From NCBI GenBank assembly GCA_951640165.1, contig OX621242.1:19337501-19401500 (forward strand): a DNA stretch of 64,000 nt. Reading direction: 5' to 3'. Numbering within the stretch: position 1 is the first letter of the stretch; every line of letters starts with the position of its first letter. This document shows positions 1 to 10,872 of the stretch, one piece after another. The DNA comes from Pseudoips prasinana (Eukaryota; Arthropoda; Insecta; Lepidoptera; Nolidae). The notes under the pieces are model-generated. The model made no database searches. It was not told the DNA's origin and worked only from the letters and a program-made list of their open reading frames with translations. The position numbers were made by a program, and so were the translations under genes.

Positions 1-670
1 ATTTATAAAACTTTGGACTGATAGGTTTGGTCTAAGTGTCAATCCATCATAATGCCAAGCCACTTTAGTAAGTAGTTCTCATCTTATCAATAGGGTGGTC
101 TTAGATGATCTCCCACCTCTACTGTTTGACAATTCGAGTATCGGGATTAGCCCACCTTGGTGTTCTCAGTGATAAAACATTAAGGTGGCAAAACCAAATT
201 GCAAGTGTTAGTCAGAAGGTCACTGGAATCTTGCGGTCTCTTTATCTTCTTAGGAATTTTCTGCCTCGGAAAACAAAAGAAACGTTGGTGCAGACTTTAA
301 TTTTCCTAATTATCGACTATGGTGATGTTTGCTATTTCGACCTGAATGCAGATCACCTCAATAAACTCGATCGACTTCTGAACAACTGCATTTGATTCGT
401 TTTCAACCTTTTCGTAAATATGACCATGTTTCTTCTTTTCGTACTCAACTTCAGTGGTTACCAATTCGTCAGCTTCGTCATTCCTTTCGAGCTCTGACCA
501 CTCTTTATACTATTCTTGATACTCCTTTTTCTCCTTCTTATTTAACAACTTACTTTCAGTACAGTAAAAATCTCCGCTCAAGTCATAATCGTTTGCTTTA
601 ATGTCCTTCTCCACTCTGGAATGCACTGCCATTGGAAGTCAGGATGGCCAAGAGTCGTTTTTCTTTAAAA
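1..670 (+). pseudogene. LINE reverse-transcriptase C-terminal fragment, decayed
   Basis: This is the end of the ORF2 reverse transcriptase of a non-LTR retrotransposon, truncated by the window edge. Conceptual translation in shifting frames gives landmarks of the post-palm region: FGLSVNPS then CQATLVSSSHLINR (17-105), HLGVLSDKTLRWQ and LRNFLPRKTKETLVQTLIF followed by IIDYGDVCYFDL (105-395), RKYDHVSSFRTQLQWLPIR (about 412-470), and LWNALPLEVRMAKS (about 610-655). A stop interrupts the first block, a frameshift lies near 105, a TGA sits where Arg is expected at 394, and another single-base shift follows near 405. The order matches jockey/CR1-type LINEs of insects (established knowledge). It cannot encode a working enzyme. 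The exact clade is not determinable by eye. Confidence 0.85.
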
Positions 671-2240
671 TAAATAAAGTTACTTAAGGATCTATCGCTC
701 AAGTATTTTTGCAGAAACGTTTTATATCAATTTGGTATTATTGAGTTTCTTTTTAATTGTATTCATACTCTTTATTTCATAGACATGATACTTCTACACT
801 ATGTATCTACAATACACATAAATTTGTTATTACATTTGTTTTACGTACATATGATAATATATACATTTAAATCAAATCGAATAACAAATCAGTGTGCAAG
901 ATATGCATCGATGTATAGATATACTTGTATTGTAGATACCTACTGCAATTGTAATATCCATTTCTATTCTGTGACAATATTGGACACAGTACTTAGATAT
1001 CTGTATCCAATTTAGGTTCATAGATCTTGCAAGTCAATTCGAATTTCCAGAAACTGCAAATTGGTAACAACAATTGGGTGTCTAAGAACAAAGTTTGACT
1101 CAAAATTAAATGCGAAGGTTTACGTAAACATGGTTTTAACTTTAGATATGTCTACGTAAAGTTGCATTAAAGCCAGTTTATCAAAAGTTTGTACATAAAT
1201 CTGGAAATTAACTACTCGTAGCTGGAAAAGTGCTAAGTACAATTATGAAACAGTTGTTTTGTAGATTTCTTCCTTAATATATTTACTAGGTATTCCATAA
1301 ACTAACTTGCTCTGTTAATATGACAAAAAGAAACATTTACATCGATTGTTATATGACGCGGTCGAGATCCGCAAAAATTGCAAAGATCAGAAGCAATTAT
1401 CGATATTTTAACACTGACTTTTCACTAATAAATTTGATTGCTTGAAATCAAAACTTACAAATGAGCTCAAGTTCTTAACGGGCATGCAGCGCTATTATTG
1501 GTTACTCTTACAATGGAGTGATAAGTTTTTACCAATTAGATTGTTTCATTTCTACTGTGAGCTCGAATTTGTTCAAATATTTTCTGCGTTCTGTACACTC
1601 ATACTAAGCCTATTGATCATCAAGAGGTCTTACTGAATTACTTAGTCTTCTTTAAATCCTACACGTGGCAGAAAGCAAATCTGCAGATTATCGAGGCAAC
1701 GCCACAGCGAAAGAAATTAACCAGTAAGTAAATTGCAAAGTTCGGCAACTAAATAAATAAAAGACCGGAGAAGATAACCGATAACAGATATGAATATGAA
1801 TAAATTTTACTATTTTACGACTACCTAGTTATTGTGCTATCGGTAACATTTTATGTTTTTTCAGAGTTTTGTACTAAAATAGTTCCATTGCGGTGTCCCT
1901 CAGTCCGTAAGCCTGTGACAGCAACTAAATAGTTGAAAATTAGAAAAAAATATATATTGATGTTAGCCTAACCATAACACAAGCAACCTATGATAAAAGA
2001 TCTGAAAAACTTTGAGACTTCCTAGGATAGGTATAATATATAGGATAGTTCAATAGTGGTTTTCTATGAAGGAGCTTTATGTTTATACATCGTAATTGAT
2101 TTAACTATATTTTTAATTTTAAGTTAAAAATTATAAATACTATTTTTTGTCTTAAATTGATTGAAATCAGATAACTGATATATTACATATACCACTATTT
2201 GTAGATACATACTTATGTAGATAAAATCACACAGTCACAC
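671..2240. other. AT-rich interval, nothing recognised
   Basis: About 1.6 kb without a recognisable gene or repeat. A 64-codon open frame at 1442-1636 has no family signature and is not called. Confidence 0.5.
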
Positions 2241-2370
2241 AAAAATCAATTTGTGTGCATGAACATGTATGTTGGTCCTGAGGCGGGCTGTATTTATCTT
2301 CATACTTATGAAGATAAATATACCCCGACTCAGGACCAACAGACATGTTCATGCTCATAAATTGAGTTTT
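2241..2370. repeat. Inverted repeat built from SINE-B body
   Basis: Two arms of about 64 bp (2241-2304 and 2307-2370) are reverse complements with roughly 88% identity and a 2-base centre. Each arm matches the SINE-B body around GCATGAACATGTCTG and the 'gtcctgagtctggg' segment. The head and 3' module are missing. It is either a snap-back duplication of one SINE or two SINE pieces joined head to head. Confidence 0.75.
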
Positions 2371-2376
2371 AGTAAA

Positions 2377-2655
2377 TAAATAATAAATAAAATAAAATAA
2401 ATAAAAAAGGTTTTTATTCACGTAGACTTTAAAAAAGCGCTTGTAAATAGTCAGAACATGTTTGTAGTAATATAGTTGTATACATTAGATATTATTTCTA
2501 GTAACATAGATATTTAGGTACATATTGTATGAAAACATTTATAAAATTTATTTTATTACAGCAATGATATTTAGCTAGCTCGTATCAAGTTATTGTCAAG
2601 AGATTATCTTTAATTATCTAGTTTAAGTCTAAAATTTTTACTACATATTGTCAAG
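2377..2655 (-). mobile_element. LINE-J 3' end copy
   Basis: Copy of a repeat found seven times here. On the minus strand it ends AATAAAAACCTTTTTT followed by a TTTA/TTTATT-type simple tail, as LINE 3' ends do. The conserved core is GTAAATAGTCAGAACATG and GCTAGCTCGTATCAAG on the plus strand. No coding part is visible. Confidence 0.7.
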
Positions 2656-3404
2656 TACATAGTGGAAAGTTAATAACCGAATATTTATTATACGTTTTAG
2701 AAAAGCACGGAATGCTCGGTGTGTAACTCCGACTCATACTTGGCTGTGTTTTGTGTCCTGTTATGAAAAATGGTATGCCCATCTCTCATATAGAAGTATA
2801 TAAATGTATAGGTGAGACGCGCATGGCTTTAAGTACATAATACGCTTTGTCAGCCCGTACCCTGGTAGACGTTTTTCGTGTAATTACTTTTGAAATCCCG
2901 ACGCCTGTTAATGTTGACATGGTGGCTTTAATACGACACTCATCTGCAAAGCTCATAAAGATGAGTATTCACGGGAAAATTTGAAAGGGGATTTTTATTT
3001 ATAAAAAGTGGGAGTATTCTAGTGAGCGCAATATTATCTGGAAAGTGTATATGGTGTAGATATGGAATCATTTTTGTTTTATTTTGTTGTGCCTCAATCT
3101 GTAAAGTTAATTATAACGGAGGGTTGAATTAGAATAAAGAATCAGGGGATTAAATAGAGGTTGAATCAACTCTAAGCGCTCGGTTACAGTAGAGTGGTGT
3201 CAGCGAGAATAGAGTCATATTTGGATGATTATAAAAAAAAATTATGTAGTATACGAGTATATCGATCCTTACTTGTTCTCCGTAGACATTTTGAGCTCTG
3301 TTGCCCACCCACCGCTCACCTGATCGTGCATTGAATCATATTGAATATGGGTAATATGATTTTTTATCGCAAGGATTTTCAGACGCAGTTGCTTTCACCG
3401 ATCG
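2656..3404. other. No recognisable feature
   Basis: Mixed composition, slightly more GC near 2700-2950. No open frame with a family signature and no match to the other repeats of the window. Confidence 0.4.
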
Positions 3405-3590
3405 AATTGGGTTTCTAGATGGGTGACCGCCAGACTGGTGTAAATCCCGACCGTCTCCGTACTTTGGAGGGCACATTAGGCTATTGTTTCCAGCTATAGT
3501 CATTAGACAACTGCCGGTATGTCATGTCAGAAACTTATTAGGTGACTTGAACAACTCTAATACGACACTATCGGGATCACTAACAGCAAT
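3405..3590 (+). mobile_element. SINE-5S, old 5'-truncated copy
   Basis: Retains the 5S rRNA box C-like block TAGATGGGTGACCGCC at about 3415-3430. The SINE-5S body follows: 'gtctccgtactttggagggcac', the 'tagtcattagacaactg' block and a 'gacttgaacaactct' block. It is divergent from the copies at 20190, 38757 and 59682. Confidence 0.75.
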
Positions 3591-4569
3591 TCCTTCAATT
3601 AACCTTCTAAATTAAATAATGCCAAAACAATATCCGCCCCAGTTTACTAGGTTATATATAAAGTACAACAAATACGTCTATTAATTTTGATTTGTGTTAT
3701 CTTAAGTAAGTGCAACTCATTCTTGTTTTACTCTTATGTTCGAAGTTTACGTACGCACTCTCTGCCACAGTAAGGCACGGTCCCACAATCGGCGAGGAGC
3801 GGCGCGGCAACGCTGCCGGTCTCAATACCAGCGGGCAGACCGCACGGCACTAGAGCTCGTTACCAAAAGAAAGAACTACAACTCAACACTCCGACCGAAG
3901 TCAACGCTGTGTTCAGCGCTTTCATTTCAAGGCAATTTTAGATTTATATCCTCGATAAATATTAATGTCTCCATTTGTCCAACTAGATAAAGGGCAGTAA
4001 AGGAAAACAAAATAAATAAATGATAGTTCCAAATGAAAGAAAAGTATGTTCATTGACTAATATCTTGATATTACATATAAATGGAAAATGCTATCGGGGA
4101 ACCTTTAATCTCTAACGGTTCACCGTACCTTTTTACACCTCTACTTTTCTTTTCATACATAAGTAGAAAAGTAGAGGTTTTATTTCTAAGAAGAATCATT
4201 TAAAACACATTTTACCATTTTACCGTTCACTCAATCGAGATTTTTCATTGAATGAACCTTTGAAAACAAAGAGACTTCTATTCCTGGCAAAAATAAAAAG
4301 GTTTTCACCTTTCCATTTATTTTCTTCCCGGAAGGCACGCCGAATTAATATTTATTCAGGGCTTAATTTTGAATGTTGTAGTCGAGAATTAAAATGGTTA
4401 ATAGGTATCAATAAATATGAATATTTTACCTGGAAATATATGAATTGTGTTTTATCATTATTCCTGTGTTTCTAACTGTTTATGGTGCTGGTGCTCTCAA
4501 ACCAAACCTTATTTTCCACCAATTATTGGTGTAGACAATATGGAAAATCCTTTTCTTTCTACGTCATCG
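3591..4569. other. Interval with a GC-rich patch, no gene called
   Basis: A GC-rich patch at about 3760-3900 (GGCACGGTCCCACAATCGGC and following) stands out from AT-rich flanks and lies in an 84-codon open frame. The translation is low-complexity Arg/Ser-rich with no domain. It could be half of a MITE or a non-coding exon; I cannot decide. The 75-codon frame at 4248 is not supported. Confidence 0.3.
4138..4177. repeat. Short hairpin
   Basis: Perfect 13-bp arms CCTCTACTTTTCT (4138-4150) and AGAAAAGTAGAGG (4165-4177) with a 14-base loop. Confidence 0.8.
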
Positions 4570-4690
4570 AATGGAGAGTTTTAGGCCTCTGACATGGCTT
4601 AACGACTGTTGTCTAACCTGGACTGTCATCTTGACGTGCCCTCCAAAGCACAGAGATGCTCAAAAATTTAACCGCTACCCCAAAGACTGA
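4570..4690 (-). mobile_element. SINE-5S 3' fragment, minus strand
   Basis: Reverse complement of the SINE-5S body: 'ggcttaacgactgttgtc' then 'acgtgccctccaaagcac' then 'gagatgctcaaaa'. The 5S-like head is absent. Confidence 0.65.
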
Positions 4691-5217
4691 CCGTGTTCCC
4701 AGGTGCTTTACCTTACCGCACACTTACATACTGGTAAGAGCAACAAGCTATAAGTGCCTCCTGGAAAACAATGTATTCTTTTAGACTCTATATTAATATG
4801 CGCTTTTATTCGTAACACATTTGAATGCCCTAGTTAAGTGTGAAACTCTTATTATAACACGTATCGAGAATATTTAGAAAAAAAAATGTGAATTATCTTT
4901 GCTACCGAGTAAAATATAAAGTAAAGTCTGAAGACTATATGCTTTATTATGTGCCAAATTTTAATTACATCCATTGAGCATGCGGCGCGAAATAACTAAC
5001 ACCATGTAGAGCCGATCACCTTTCAAAAATGTAGTTAAATGTTCCTACTATAGTGATGAGACAGTATGCTCCTATTCCCCTCCTTTTAGGATTGAGTACC
5101 GTCAGAATGCGTTTTAATAGCTTAAAAATACAAGGTAAAATATTCGATTTAGACTTACTTATTTAATGATAAACCAGAGACGGTGAGGAGGGTGCTCAGC
5201 CAAGAGTATTATGTTAG
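4691..5217. other. No recognisable feature
   Basis: AT-rich, no open frame or repeat match seen. Confidence 0.4.
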
Positions 5218-5399
5218 TCCTACTAATATTATAAACGTGAACGTTTGTAAGTATGGATGGATGTTTGTTACTCTATCACGTAAAAACTACCGAATGGATT
5301 TTAATGTAATTTTACAATAATATAGCTTTATACATCAGAATAACACATAGGCTATAATTTATAAAGTGTGACGCGGGTGACACCGCGGGACACAGCAAG
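5218..5399 (+). mobile_element. Small Helitron-like element (HEL-1)
   Basis: Starts TCCTACTAATATTATAAA, continues with the segment 'tgtttgttactctatcacg' and 'taacacataggctataat', and ends GCGGGACACAGCAAG. Helitrons begin TC and end CTRR; here the expected CTAG has drifted to CAAG. No coding capacity. The same family recurs at 5812, 24551, 26930, 30883, 53006 and 54687. Confidence 0.7.
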
Positions 5400-5811
5400 T
5401 ATAACATAAAAAGCTAACACGTCACTGAAACCTTTTGATTTGATCGCCCTAAGATATAAATAAATTATAGTTAGTCATGTTTTTATACTAGATCTACTTT
5501 ATATTTTAAGCTGATCTTAGTACAATATAGCTTTGTTTCAGTCTCTCATAATTTGAGAGAGAACCGTACATAACAATGGTACCTACCTACAATAGTAGCT
5601 GGAATTAAATTATTCGATAAACGGGTTAAGACGTTATACTGTGCGAATTAATTTCAATTACGGGATTTTCATTATAATCAACATTATAGGTACCTTCTGT
5701 ACTTTGCCTGCGTAGAATTCGACTTTCAAATACTTACATGAAACATTTCATAGATACTATACTCCTACTTCATCTCTCTTATATTGTCTCACTTATATTT
5801 ATGCTGTGCCC
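5400..5811. other. No recognisable feature
   Basis: AT-rich spacer between HEL-1 copies in opposite orientation; no gene seen. Confidence 0.4.
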
Positions 5812-6185
5812 CGCGGTTTTACCCGCATTAAACTTTATAAATTATAGTCTATGTGTTAATCCAAGGGGTAAGCTAACTCCGTACCACATTTTATTAAAAT
5901 CGCTCCAGCCGTTTAGACGTGAAGAAGTAACAAACATACACTCTCATACAGTCACACAGTCACAAACTTTCACTTTAATAATATTAGTGTGTATAGCTGT
6001 GCCCCGCGGTTTTACCCCCATTAAACTTTATAAAGTATAGCCTATGTGTTAATCCATGGTGTCAGCTAACTCCATACCAAATTTTATTAAAATCGCTGCA
6101 GCCGTTTAGACGTGAAGAAGTAACAAACATACACACTCACACTCTAACACACTCACAAACTTTCGCCTTTATAATATTAGTAGGA
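5812..6185 (-). mobile_element. Two tandem HEL-1 copies, minus strand
   Basis: Two direct copies of about 185-190 bp (5812-5992 and 5993-6185). Each begins GCTGTGCCCCGCGG or AGCTGTGCCCCGCGG (the Helitron 3' end read backwards) and runs through 'cgtttagacgtgaagaagta'. The second closes with ATATTAGTAGGA, the reversed 5' TC end; the first has lost it. The 100-codon open frame across them is only a shadow of the repeats. Confidence 0.75.
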
Positions 6186-6940
6186 TAGTGGGAGTAAAAC
6201 TTACATATCAGTAGCGAAAGGCGTCAAATGTAATAAGTAAATCGGATTGTATATATGAAAGCTACGTGTACCACATAATGACTATAGTGAAGAGAATTCT
6301 GAAGCTACTATTTTGGAGCTGGTTTAACTCCAATATGCTTTATTACAATGTATGCGATGATATCCTTACATCAGTGATCAAGAGGTAGCAAGAGACCGTT
6401 GTTGATGACTAACATGCATTCTTACATGGATAGACGTGATTTGTATCATGTATAACCATATCCTATCATGATCATGATGAATAAAAGATATAATTTAAGA
6501 ATGTTTTTAGCTTATTTTTTGTTATAGCGGCAACAGAAATACACCATCTGCGAAAAAATTTAGGTAAAATGTTAAAATAAAATTTCAACTAAGTATCTAA
6601 CTATCACGACAAACAGTGGAGTCTTAGTAGAACAAATTGAAAAACCAAGGAAATTATTATAGAGGTATATGACAACTTTCATATACAAGAAGTATTGACC
6701 AACGACATTATCATATCTGATAATAAATATAAGTATGATATAATTTTGTTAGTTATTCGTTTACCCCCGAAAATAATTAACATGCTATTGTTACCGTGTC
6801 ACCTATTTTGGGGATAGGTCGTTTTACTTATATATTTTTTTAAGAGCTGAATTTCTAATTTAGAAATCCTCCAGAGATTCCAAAATATTGCCTTGAGAGT
6901 TATATCAAATGCGCACTGGTATGTTAAGAACACAGCGGTA

Positions 6941-7075
6941 CAGACGCCAGCACATCCTGCTACCCAAATCTGTCAAATTTCTTTTATAGATTTTCAACTT
7001 TAACACATAAGTATAAAGATCACTTTCAATAGGGGAAATTTGACAGATTGGGGTAGCTTGATGTGCTGGCGTCTG
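6941..7075. mobile_element. MITE-K, full-length 135-bp copy (unit 1)
   Basis: Palindromic element beginning CAGACGCCAGCACATC and ending GATGTGCTGGCGTCTG, flanked on both sides by TA. Inner arms continue with 'tctgtcaaatttc' against 'gaaatttgacaga'. A TA duplication and long inverted repeats are typical of non-autonomous Tc1/mariner-type elements. The flanks are usually G before and CA after the TA, so the true end could lie a few bases outside. No coding capacity; the 96-codon frame here is spurious. Confidence 0.8.
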
Positions 7076-7644
7076 TACATGAATACCTGGAGATGCCCAC
7101 AGTTAGAGAGGAAGTCAGCAACACCAGCAAGCGATATAAATAAAGACTAAGCAGACACACCAACAACGTGGCAAAGAGTTTACTATACCCACAAGAAAAT
7201 ATTAAACGCCTGAAAAGATGGGAAATACTAGATCTGGATAAAAGAACATAAACCAAATCAACATAAATGGTGTCATTTAATGGAATGTCGCCTAAAAATT
7301 TGAGACCCTGTAACACATCTGATTATGGCTAGAGAGACGATTGCAGATTAAAGAGGAAAAAAGAAAAAAAATAAGAGCTGAATTATCAATTAAGATTAAC
7401 CTAATCATTATTCGAATTAACAACCACATGAATAATTAGACACACACTTGATATGTTTGCATGCCAACTTCTATCTCATTTCGTAACATGTATGTATTGT
7501 TTGGAACTGTCAAATGCAAAAACACAAAAGAGAAGGGTATGTAGCAATGGAACGAATTTTTAAGATGAGTCCTTTAATGTAAAAAATACAAAAGGGGTCT
7601 GAAAAGGATAAGAGTGGGATGTACGCGTTATTTTTGTTTAATGT

Positions 7645-7915
7645 TATATAAATAAATAAATAATAAATAAAAAAGGTTTTTATTCACGTAGACTTTAAAA
7701 AAGCGCTTGTAAATAGTCAGAACATGTTTGTAGTAATATAGTTGTATACATTAGATATTATTTCTAGTAACATAGATATTTAGGTACATCTTGTATGAAA
7801 ACATTTATAAAATTTATTTTATTACAGAAATTATATTTAGCTAGCTCGTATCAAGTTATTGTCAAGAGATTATGTTTAATTATCTAGTTTAAGTCTAATA
7901 TTTTTACTACATATT
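7645..7915 (-). mobile_element. LINE-J 3' end copy (unit 1)
   Basis: Same family as 2377-2655 and very close to it over about 250 bases. The TAAATAAATAAATAATAAAT run at the left is its simple-sequence 3' tail read on the plus strand. Confidence 0.75.
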
Positions 7916-8081
7916 AAATTTTACTACATATATAATAAGGGGTATATACATATATTCTTAATATTTTCGATTTAACGCAACTGTTGGCTCACATCAATTT
8001 CACAATTTCAATTCAATTTATTCTTCATAACTTATTTGGAAAAGAAAAATTAAATTGAAAAGCAGGTGGTTTATTAAGTAG

Positions 8082-8283
8082 CCTTCACTCTAAGTGGCTA
8101 AGATAGTTTCCTCGCCGCTTCGTGTCGCGGTTTCGAGTCCCGCGCCGGACAACTATTTGTGTGACCCATAAATAGTTGTTCAGAGTCTGGATGTTATTTG
8201 TGTCCGTCTATTATATGTTTTAAAAGTACCGACACATGGATTATTTCACTAATGCGGGCGTTGTCTTTAAAAAGAAAAAAAAA
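8082..8283 (+). mobile_element. SINE-A copy (unit 1)
   Basis: tRNA-derived SINE. The head keeps 'agtggctaagat' near the A-box and a B-box-like GGTTTCGAGTCCC at about 8128. The body has 'acaactatttgtgtgaccca' and 'gtctggatgttatttgtgtc', and the 3' end is 'aatgcgggcgttgtcttt' plus an A-rich tail. Compare the better copy at 63132. Confidence 0.85.
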
Positions 8284-8372
8284 TGACTATTTACTACCGT
8301 ATTATCTGAATAATGTCATTACAAAATAATATCATAAGTGGCAGTCGATAGCTTAGTGATTAGACTGTTGGA

Positions 8373-8436
8373 CTTTCTAGATTAAGATCTATATGTACGT
8401 TATTTTTGTGAAATAAATGATTCTGATTCTGATTCT
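8373..8436 (+). mobile_element. LINE 3' tail with GATTCT repeats inside SINE-H (unit 1)
   Basis: Short 5'-truncated insertion reading 'tgtgaaataaatgattctga' and ending in three GATTCT-type repeats. It is flanked by GACTGTTGGA (8363-8372) and GACTGTGGA (8437-8445), a plausible target-site duplication. Confidence 0.65.
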
Positions 8437-8502
8437 GACTGTGGAGTCAGCTGTCTGGAGTTCAAACCCAAGGAGCACACCACTGACATTTCGAATTCAT
8501 GT

Positions 8503-8702
8503 CATCATCATCATCATATCGGCCGAAAGACGCCCACTGCTGGACAAAGGCCTCCCCCAAAGATCTCCACAATTGCCGGTCTTACGCTATCCGCATCCAG
8601 CGATTTCCAGCGACCCGCACAAGATCATCGGTCCATCTTGCTGGCCTGCCCACGCTGCGTCTTCCTGTTCGTGGTCGCCACTAGAGAAGCTTTCTGCTCA
8701 GT
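8503..8702 (-). pseudogene. LINE-R (RTE-like) ORF C-terminus inside SINE-H (unit 1)
   Basis: The minus strand encodes GRPARWTDDLVRVAGNRWM, then RIA, a stop, then DRQLWRSLGEAFVQQW and ASFGRYDDDD. This is the carboxyl end after the reverse-transcriptase domain of an RTE-like LINE. The terminal ATG/GAT triplets are the 3' tail. The flanks GAATTCATGT (8493-8502) and GAATTCGTGT (8703-8712) are a 10-bp target-site duplication with one mismatch. The copy is 5'-truncated and non-functional. The plus-strand open frames here are shadows. Confidence 0.88.
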
Positions 8703-9150
8703 GAATTCGTGTGCGCATTAGAAATTAATTATCTTGTTTACGAAACAGTGACGCAGAACATCGTGGGGAAACCTGCCTGAGAATTCTCCACAAATGTTCT
8801 TGATGGCATGTAAAGATTACCGGCAGACTTCACATGCTTTGCGCCAGCGCAGCGCAGCGTCGAGAAATATGCCCTTCAATTGTGTGTTTCTTTTCTGCAG
8901 TGGGACACATTATCAATGCAAGTGTGTCAAACTTCCTTTTCTCTTGTATGCTACGGTATTACACAATACATGAATAAAAACACTTTAGGTCTCCTTTAAT
9001 GTTTTTAAGTACGTAAGAAAATAGTGCCGAATATATCGGTAGAAACTTCGTAACGAAGGTAATAAACGAGTAATAAAACCAACTAGGTAATCAAATTCTA
9101 ACGAGAACATTCTTATTGCTGGAATGATGTTTTCTTCTCTTTCCTCATCG

Positions 9151-9431
9151 TATTTTTAGGGTTCCGTACCCAAAGGGTAAAACGGGACCCTATTACTAAG
9201 ACTTCGCTGTCTGTCTGTCCATCGGTCACCAGGCTGTATCTCATGAACCGTGATAGGTAGACGTTAGAAATTTTCACAGATGATGTATTTCTGTTGCCGC
9301 TATAACAACAAATACAAAATAAATAAATATTTATGGGGGCTCCGATACAACAACAAACAAATGCTCGTTTTTATAGATAATGGTTACGGAACCCTTCGTG
9401 CGAGAGTCCGACTCGCACTAGGCCGGTTTTT
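9151..9431 (+). mobile_element. Repeat-N copy (unit 1)
   Basis: Opens with AGGGTTCCGTACCC and closes with GGTTACGGAACCCTTCGTG and the 'gtccgactcgcactaggccgg' block. Inside are 'gtctgtctgtcc' and 'ggctgtatctcatgaacc'. It is a widespread lepidopteran interspersed repeat whose class I cannot assign; the near-inverted GGGTTCCGTACC ends could be terminal repeats. The 71-codon frame across it is not a gene. Confidence 0.75.
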
Positions 9432-9671
9432 TTACTTACACTTTTACAATTACTACATATTCCTGTTCTCTAATATTCTATCTACATTTTATTGACACTA
9501 AAAATAAGTAAAGAAACTAAAAAAAACCTCTGTTTATTATAGAAATATTAAACTCGAATGTTAACATGAGACGAATCTATAATTAAAATTGTAGATAAAC
9601 TACAAATTAAATACAAACACATGAAAGGTAACCAAGCAATTTCAACAGATTGTAGTTATTCATAAAAGATG

Positions 9672-9740
9672 AAAACATGTTCTGACTATTTACAAGCGCA
9701 TTTTTTAAGTCTACGTGACTAAAAACCTTTTCCATTTTTT
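9672..9740 (+). mobile_element. LINE-J 3' terminal fragment (unit 1)
   Basis: Plus-strand copy of the last 65 bases of LINE-J (ACATGTTCTGACTATTTAC to AAAAACCTTTTCC). It is inverted relative to the copy at 7645. Confidence 0.7.
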
Positions 9741-10026
9741 ATTAATTTTATTTAAAGCGTCATAACAGTTACGCTTAGTAAAGTTACTAAAAAAATATTA
9801 TTATTACCTATGAGATTTTGAAATTAAGATTTTTTTTTCTATACTAAGGTTGAAATGAATCTTGAAATATGTAATTTTATATGAAAGGCATAAACAAATT
9901 AACTGCATCCGATATATTTAAAAAATTACCAATGTCCCTACGTGTAATTTAGATATAGGTCCACAAACTCTATTAGTTTGCGTAAAATTATATTTATTTT
10001 TTTAAACTTAAAAAAAAAATTACTTA

Positions 10027-10105
10027 ATGATTTATCCTTAAGTCGCCTTTTGCGACACCCACGGGATGTGTATGGGGGTGACTAGGCAAAAAATTCAACC
10101 AGGAA
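10027..10105 (-). mobile_element. LINE-R2 fragment (unit 1)
   Basis: Contains 'ttaagtcgccttttgcgaca' and CCCACGGGATGTGTATGGGG, a segment of a common lepidopteran LINE read on the minus strand. Better copies lie at 30361 and 35766. Confidence 0.55.
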
Positions 10106-10737
10106 GACTTTATAAGTAACGCAAGTATGTATATCTAATTTTATTTCAATGCGATGATATCCTTACATCAGTGATCAAGAGGTAGCAAGAGACCGTTGTT
10201 GATGACTAACATGCATTCTTACATGGATAGACGTGATTTGTATCATGTATAACCATATCCTATCATGATCATGATGAATAAAAGATATAATTTAAGAATG
10301 TTTTTAGCTTATTTTTTGTTATAGCGGCAACAGAAATACACCATCTGCGAAAAAATTTAGGTAAAATGTTAAAATAAAATTTCAACTAAGTATCTAACTA
10401 TCACGACAAACAGTGGAGTCTTAGTAGAACAAATTGAAAAACCAAGGAAATTATTATAGAGGTATATGACAACTTTCATATACAAGAAGTATTGACCAAC
10501 GACATTATCATATCTGATAATAAATATAAGTATGATATAATTTTGTTAGTTATTCGTTTACCCCCGAAAATAATTAACATGCTATTGTTACCGTGTCACC
10601 TATTTTGGGGATAGGTCGTTTTACTTATATATTTTTTTAAGAGCTGAATTTCTAATTTAGAAATCCTCCAGAGATTCCAAAATATTGCCTTGAGAGTTAT
10701 ATCAAATGCGCACTGGTATGTTAAGAACACAGCGGTA

Positions 10738-10872
10738 CAGACGCCAGCACATCCTGCTACCCAAATCTGTCAAATTTCTTTTATAGATTTTCAACTTTAA
10801 CACATAAGTATAAAGATCACTTTCAATAGGGGAAATTTGACAGATTGGGGTAGCTTGATGTGCTGGCGTCTG
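10738..10872. mobile_element. MITE-K (unit 2)
   Basis: Identical to 6941-7075 as part of the 3797-bp duplication; not an independent insertion. Confidence 0.8.

Larger units (their letters stand above)
8341..8935 (+). mobile_element. SINE-H interrupted by two retroposons (unit 1)
   Basis: Three SINE-H pieces: 8341-8372 (head 'gcagtcgatagcttagtg'), 8437-8502 ('ctggagttcaaacccaagg', B-box region) and 8713-8935 ('tggggaaacctgcctgagaa', 'tctgcagtgggaca'). The order matches the uninterrupted copy at 45583. A LINE 3' tail and a LINE-R fragment fill the two gaps. Box-like motifs suggest a tRNA origin. Confidence 0.75.
6352..10148 (+). repeat. Tandem duplication, unit 1 (3797 bp)
   Basis: Direct repeat of 10149-13945 at a constant offset of 3797 bases. 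All three pairs of long open frames keep the same offset and translate identically. Homopolymer runs that I checked (A9 after 8274, T9 near 9830, A10 near 10010) are equal in both copies. The unit starts ATGCGATGATATCC and ends TAATTTTATTTCA, with a single shared base at the junction. It contains MITE-K, LINE-J, SINE-A, SINE-H, LINE-R, Repeat-N and LINE-R2 pieces. There is no target-site duplication or terminal inverted repeat, so it is not itself a transposon. Confidence 0.95.

Noticed and set aside
7026..7316. 96-codon minus-strand frame, also at 10823-11113
   Set aside because: It begins inside MITE-K, is duplicated only because of the tandem unit and has no protein signature.
8503..8515. 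CATCATCATCATCAT microsatellite
   Set aside because: It is the reversed triplet tail of the LINE-R insertion, not an independent microsatellite.
8417..8704. 95-codon plus-strand frame, also at 12214-12501
   Set aside because: It is antisense to the LINE-R coding fragment and crosses a SINE-H boundary.
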